This document shows, piece after piece, positions 61,793 to 64,000 of a stretch of DNA of 64,000 nt. Origin of the DNA: an uncultured Oxalobacteraceae bacterium (GTDB lineage Bacteria; Pseudomonadota; Gammaproteobacteria; Burkholderiales; Burkholderiaceae_D); assembly GCA_903862415.1 (NCBI GenBank), contig CAIOYD010000052.1, forward strand, positions 1 through 64,000, in the 5' to 3' direction. Below the pieces are notes generated by a model. That model ran no database searches. It was not told the origin of the DNA and was given only the letters and a program-made list of their open reading frames with translations. The position numbers and the translations under genes were made by a program. Every line of letters starts with the position of its first letter. Position 1 is the stretch's first letter.

Positions 61793-62389
61793 ATGCAAAC
61801 CATTGCCAAACAAGTACTGAATTTCACGACCCTGTTACCGGAAGGCACTCCTTTTGTTGCGAAAGAACTTTTGCATTTGGGTGCCCGGGCTGCAGTCGAT
61901 CAAGTTCTCTCGCGCATGGCGAAACGAGGTGCTTTGCTGCGGGCTGGGCGCGGCATTTATGTCTTGCCCATTAAAAGCCGCTTCGGTACGCATGCACCAT
62001 CCACCCATAAAATGGTCGAGGAACTGGCCGGCAAGCGTGGAGAGACCATCGTACCCCATGGAGCTGCCGCAGCCAATGCGCTTGGCCTCACCACACAAGT
62101 ACCAATGAAATCCATCTATCTGACATCCGGGCGTAACCGGAGCCTGAAAATCGGCGCGCAAACAGTCGAGTTTCGCCATGCCCCCATCTGGCAACTGATT
62201 TTTCCTGGCCGTCCGGCGGGAGACGTCATACGGGCACTCGCCTGGCTGGGGCCGCTGAAAGCGGGTGAGGCACTACGCAAGCTTCAATCAGACATGAAGG
62301 CATCCGAACTCGACGAAGTCGTCTCGGCCCGGGCGCGCCTGCCGTCCTGGATGGCGCAAGAAGTCAGCGCCTTGCTCACACATGACTGA
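61793..62389 (+). CDS. AbiEi-type antitoxin of a type IV toxin-antitoxin system
   Basis: 198 residues from ATG 61793, AAGGAG nine bases upstream; an in-frame ATG at 61760 precedes the ribosome site. The N-terminal winged helix (about 10-62: PFVAKELLHLGARAAVDQVL, KRGALLRAGRGIYVLP) would bind its operator. The C-domain VPHGAAAANALGLTTQVPMK and IYLTSGRNRSLKIG is the AbiEi antitoxin part. It overlaps the toxin gene by 8 bases. It counters the nucleotidyltransferase without stable contact, as in type IV systems. Confidence 0.87.
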   Translation: MQTIAKQVLNFTTLLPEGTPFVAKELLHLGARAAVDQVLSRMAKRGALLRAGRGIYVLPIKSRFGTHAPSTHKMVEELAGKRGETIVPHGAAAANALGLTTQVPMKSIYLTSGRNRSLKIGAQTVEFRHAPIWQLIFPGRPAGDVIRALAWLGPLKAGEALRKLQSDMKASELDEVVSARARLPSWMAQEVSALLTHD

Positions 62390-63395
62390 TTTTTTTGAAC
62401 TCACCACCGCGGAACGTCTGGAGGCACTTAACGCAGCTGCCAGCAGTTCTGGTCGTCAACCTCATCTGCTTGAAAAAGATATCTGGGTAGTCTGGGGGCT
62501 GCGGCAGCTGTTCGATGGTCCGCATGGCAGCCATTTGGTTTTTAAGGGTGGCACATCTCTGTCCAAGGCCTATGGAGTCATCCGCCGGTTTTCGGAGGAT
62601 ATCGACCTGACCTACGATATCCGTGCGATTGCAGCTGATCTGATTGGTGACGCCAAGGCACCTCTGCCAGTTAGCAAGAGCCAGGAAAAGAAATGGAGTA
62701 AAGCGATCCGGTCACGCCTGACAGCATGGGTCACCAGTGAAATCGTGCCGAGACTCAGAAAAGATCTTGAGCGACAGTCTCTGCCTGCCTCGGTTCGCGT
62801 CGAAGACAATAAAGTTTTTATCAACTACGTTCCGTTGACAGCAGGTACGGGCTATGTTCACCCTGCGGTGATGCTGGAGTTCGGTGCCCGTTCTACTGGT
62901 GAGCCTAACGAACAACATCACATTCAGTGTGATGCGGCTGCATATCTGCCTATGCTTGAATTCCCGACCGCAACGCCGCAGGCAATGCGCGCCGAGCGTA
63001 CTTTTTGGGAGAAGGCCACGGCGATGCATGTTTTCTGTGCCCAAGGTATTTTTCGTGGTGGTGAACGTTTTTCCCGTCATTGGCATGACGTGGCCCGTCT
63101 GGATGCGGCCGGGTTCGTGGATAAGGCAATCACGGACACGGCATTTGGCAAAGCAGTTGCTGACCATAAAAGTATATTTTTCATCGAAAAATCACCCTGT
63201 GGCGAATTGATTGACTATCACGCGGCAGTTTCTGGTGGTCTGCAACTTGTACCTGACAACGCTGCACTGGCAAATCTGGCTTCCGATTATCAGCACATGG
63301 TCGATGACGGCTTGTTTCTGGATGATGTTGAGCCATTTGAAACTCTCATTGATCGATGCCGATTGATTCAGAAAAAGGCAAACGCAAGACCGTAA
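62382..63395 (+). CDS. AbiEii-type nucleotidyltransferase toxin
   Basis: 337 residues. Nucleotidyltransferase core FKGGTSLSKAYGVIRRFSED, IDLTYDI: G56-G57-T58-S59, with catalytic Asp 73 and Asp 75. Further conserved MLEFGARSTGEPNEQH and RTFWEKATAMHVF, then FSRHWHDVARL. AbiEii toxins transfer nucleotides (probably to tRNA) and stop growth, aborting phage infection. All key residues are present, so it should be active. It starts inside the antitoxin gene. Confidence 0.9.
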   Translation: MTDFFELTTAERLEALNAAASSSGRQPHLLEKDIWVVWGLRQLFDGPHGSHLVFKGGTSLSKAYGVIRRFSEDIDLTYDIRAIAADLIGDAKAPLPVSKSQEKKWSKAIRSRLTAWVTSEIVPRLRKDLERQSLPASVRVEDNKVFINYVPLTAGTGYVHPAVMLEFGARSTGEPNEQHHIQCDAAAYLPMLEFPTATPQAMRAERTFWEKATAMHVFCAQGIFRGGERFSRHWHDVARLDAAGFVDKAITDTAFGKAVADHKSIFFIEKSPCGELIDYHAAVSGGLQLVPDNAALANLASDYQHMVDDGLFLDDVEPFETLIDRCRLIQKKANARP

Positions 63396-63403
63396 TTGTG
63401 GCA

Positions 63404-63464
63404 GTGCCAACGGCCAGTCCAGCAACCAGCGCAGCCTCATGCGCGGGTTCGCCGCCAAATAAAT
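63404..63464 (+). repeat. 61-bp direct repeat, right copy (duplicated 3' end of flgN)
   Basis: Identical to 61336-61396. It contains the last 19 codons and stop of flgN, without the rest of the gene. It adjoins the AbiEii stop (9 bases) and the motD stop (9 bases to 63474). Confidence 0.95.
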
Positions 63465-63473
63465 CCGATCCAC

Positions 63474-64000
63474 TCACCCGGGCGTCAACGGCACATCGGT
63501 CTGCTTCTCCGGAGTCAGAGAAAGAATAGTAATATTCACGCGCCGGTTTCGGGCCCGGCCTTCCTGCGTGTCATTCGGGCTGACCGGCATTTTAGCGGCC
63601 TGACCGATGGCAGTCAGTCGACTTTCCGCGATACCGTTTTCCATAAACAAACGCACCACACTGCCGGCGCGTACGGCGGATAATTCCCAGTTGGATGGAA
63701 ATACACCGGTTTTGATCGGCACATCATCGGTATGCCCTTCGACCTGAATATCGTGATTATCACCGGCCAGCACCGTGGCAATGGCGGCCAGCGCCTGATT
63801 TGATTGCGGCGTGAGTTTGGCTTCCGCGGTGGCAAACAAGACACTGGCATTAATATCGATTGAAATCCCGCGACTGGTTTGCGTGACCCGCACTTTACCT
63901 TCGCGAATCAGCGGTGCCAGAGTACCCAGAATACCCTGCGCCAGCGAGGTCATTTTTTGCTTTTCACGCTTCTGGCTTTCATTGACACCGGGCTTTTTGA
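63474..64000 (-). CDS. motD: flagellar stator-type protein MotD/MotB (5' end outside window)
   Basis: Partial: the frame is open from the right edge (KPGVNESQKREKQKM before the internal ATG 63953). The visible 175 residues hold the OmpA-like peptidoglycan-binding domain: GISIDINASVLFATAEAKLT, HDIQVEGHTDDVPIKTG and NWELSAVRAGSVVRLFMENG with RARNRRVNI at the end. The membrane anchor with the catalytic Asp would lie to the right of the window. Location beside flgN suggests a MotD-type stator rather than a housekeeping OmpA protein. Confidence 0.8.
   Translation of the reverse strand, partial: KKPGVNESQKREKQKMTSLAQGILGTLAPLIREGKVRVTQTSRGISIDINASVLFATAEAKLTPQSNQALAAIATVLAGDNHDIQVEGHTDDVPIKTGVFPSNWELSAVRAGSVVRLFMENGIAESRLTAIGQAAKMPVSPNDTQEGRARNRRVNITILSLTPEKQTDVPLTPG

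Larger units (their letters stand above)
61397..63403 (+). mobile_element. 2.0-kb AbiE defence insert bounded by flgN-end direct repeats
   Basis: It is bounded left by 61336-61396 and right by 63404-63464, which are identical. It holds a 398-base leader without a convincing gene, the AbiEi and AbiEii genes and nothing else; no integrase, transposase or terminal inverted repeats. Without the insert, flgN would end 9 bases before the motD stop in a tight convergent pair, so the insert is probably secondary. The mechanism (att-site capture, recombination or duplication) is not shown. Confidence 0.7.

Noticed and set aside
1-64000. CRISPR arrays, rRNA and tRNA genes
   Set aside because: No regularly spaced direct repeats and no cloverleaf or rRNA-like sequence were recognised by eye; a tRNAscan/Infernal run would be decisive.

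Overview
The window looks like a chromosome segment of a motile Gram-negative betaproteobacterium. Burkholderiales, perhaps Oxalobacteraceae-like, is my best guess; it rests on gene content and order and not on any marker gene. It carries two long flagellar blocks, outer-membrane and lipoprotein genes, a TolC-type efflux operon, and promoters of ordinary sigma-70 and flagellar sigma-28 type. No rRNA, tRNA or CRISPR array was recognised.

Layout. 1-2.6 kb is an accessory edge: a probable 5' end of a group II intron, a RelE/YafQ-type toxin-antitoxin pair with a clear operator, a small membrane protein, a small periplasmic protein resembling SmbP, and a lipoprotein gene whose lipobox Cys codon has become TGA. 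2.6-12.3 kb holds an alpha/beta hydrolase, a ChrA-type transporter and a five-gene YbhGFSR-like ABC export operon with its own outer-membrane factor, interrupted by a palindromic repeat element; a YceI protein follows convergently. 12.4-17.8 kb holds a DNA glycosylase (Tag), a DUF1800/DUF1501 secreted pair and two exported proteins of unknown role. 17.9-22.3 kb is a threonine/serine catabolic operon (kbl, SDR-type threonine dehydrogenase, sdaA) with a divergent XRE-cupin regulator and a 10-bp inverted repeat between them. 22.4-24.8 kb is the ferrous iron operon feoA-feoB plus a Cys-rich small protein behind a Fur-like site. 24.9-29.1 kb holds an unknown gene, a di-heme cytochrome-like protein and a diguanylate cyclase with a repetitive N-terminus.

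Flagellar block 1 (29.2-43.1 kb) has an accessory trio (second FliK-like protein, FlhB C-domain homologue, YcgR) followed by fliE (reverse) and fliFGHIJKLMNOPQR. These encode the MS ring, switch, export ATPase complex, hook ruler and export gate. Block 2 (49.0-61.4 kb, plus motD at the right edge) has flgBCDEFGHIJKL on the minus strand and flgA, flgM, flgN on the plus strand, for rod, hook, P/L rings, hook-filament junction, chaperone and anti-sigma factor. Well-formed sigma-28 promoters precede flgM and flgK, as expected for late genes. flhAB, flhF, fliA, fliC and fliD are not in the window.

Between and around the flagellar blocks lie an outer-membrane protein, an M13 peptidase, an EAL-HDOD protein, a MAPEG protein and several toxin-antitoxin remnants: a HigB toxin with an internal deletion beside an intact antitoxin, and an N-terminally truncated XRE antitoxin. 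The most striking structural feature is at 61.3-63.5 kb. An intact AbiEi/AbiEii (type IV toxin-antitoxin, phage abortive infection) cassette sits between flgN and motD, flanked by two identical 61-bp direct copies of the 3' end of flgN.
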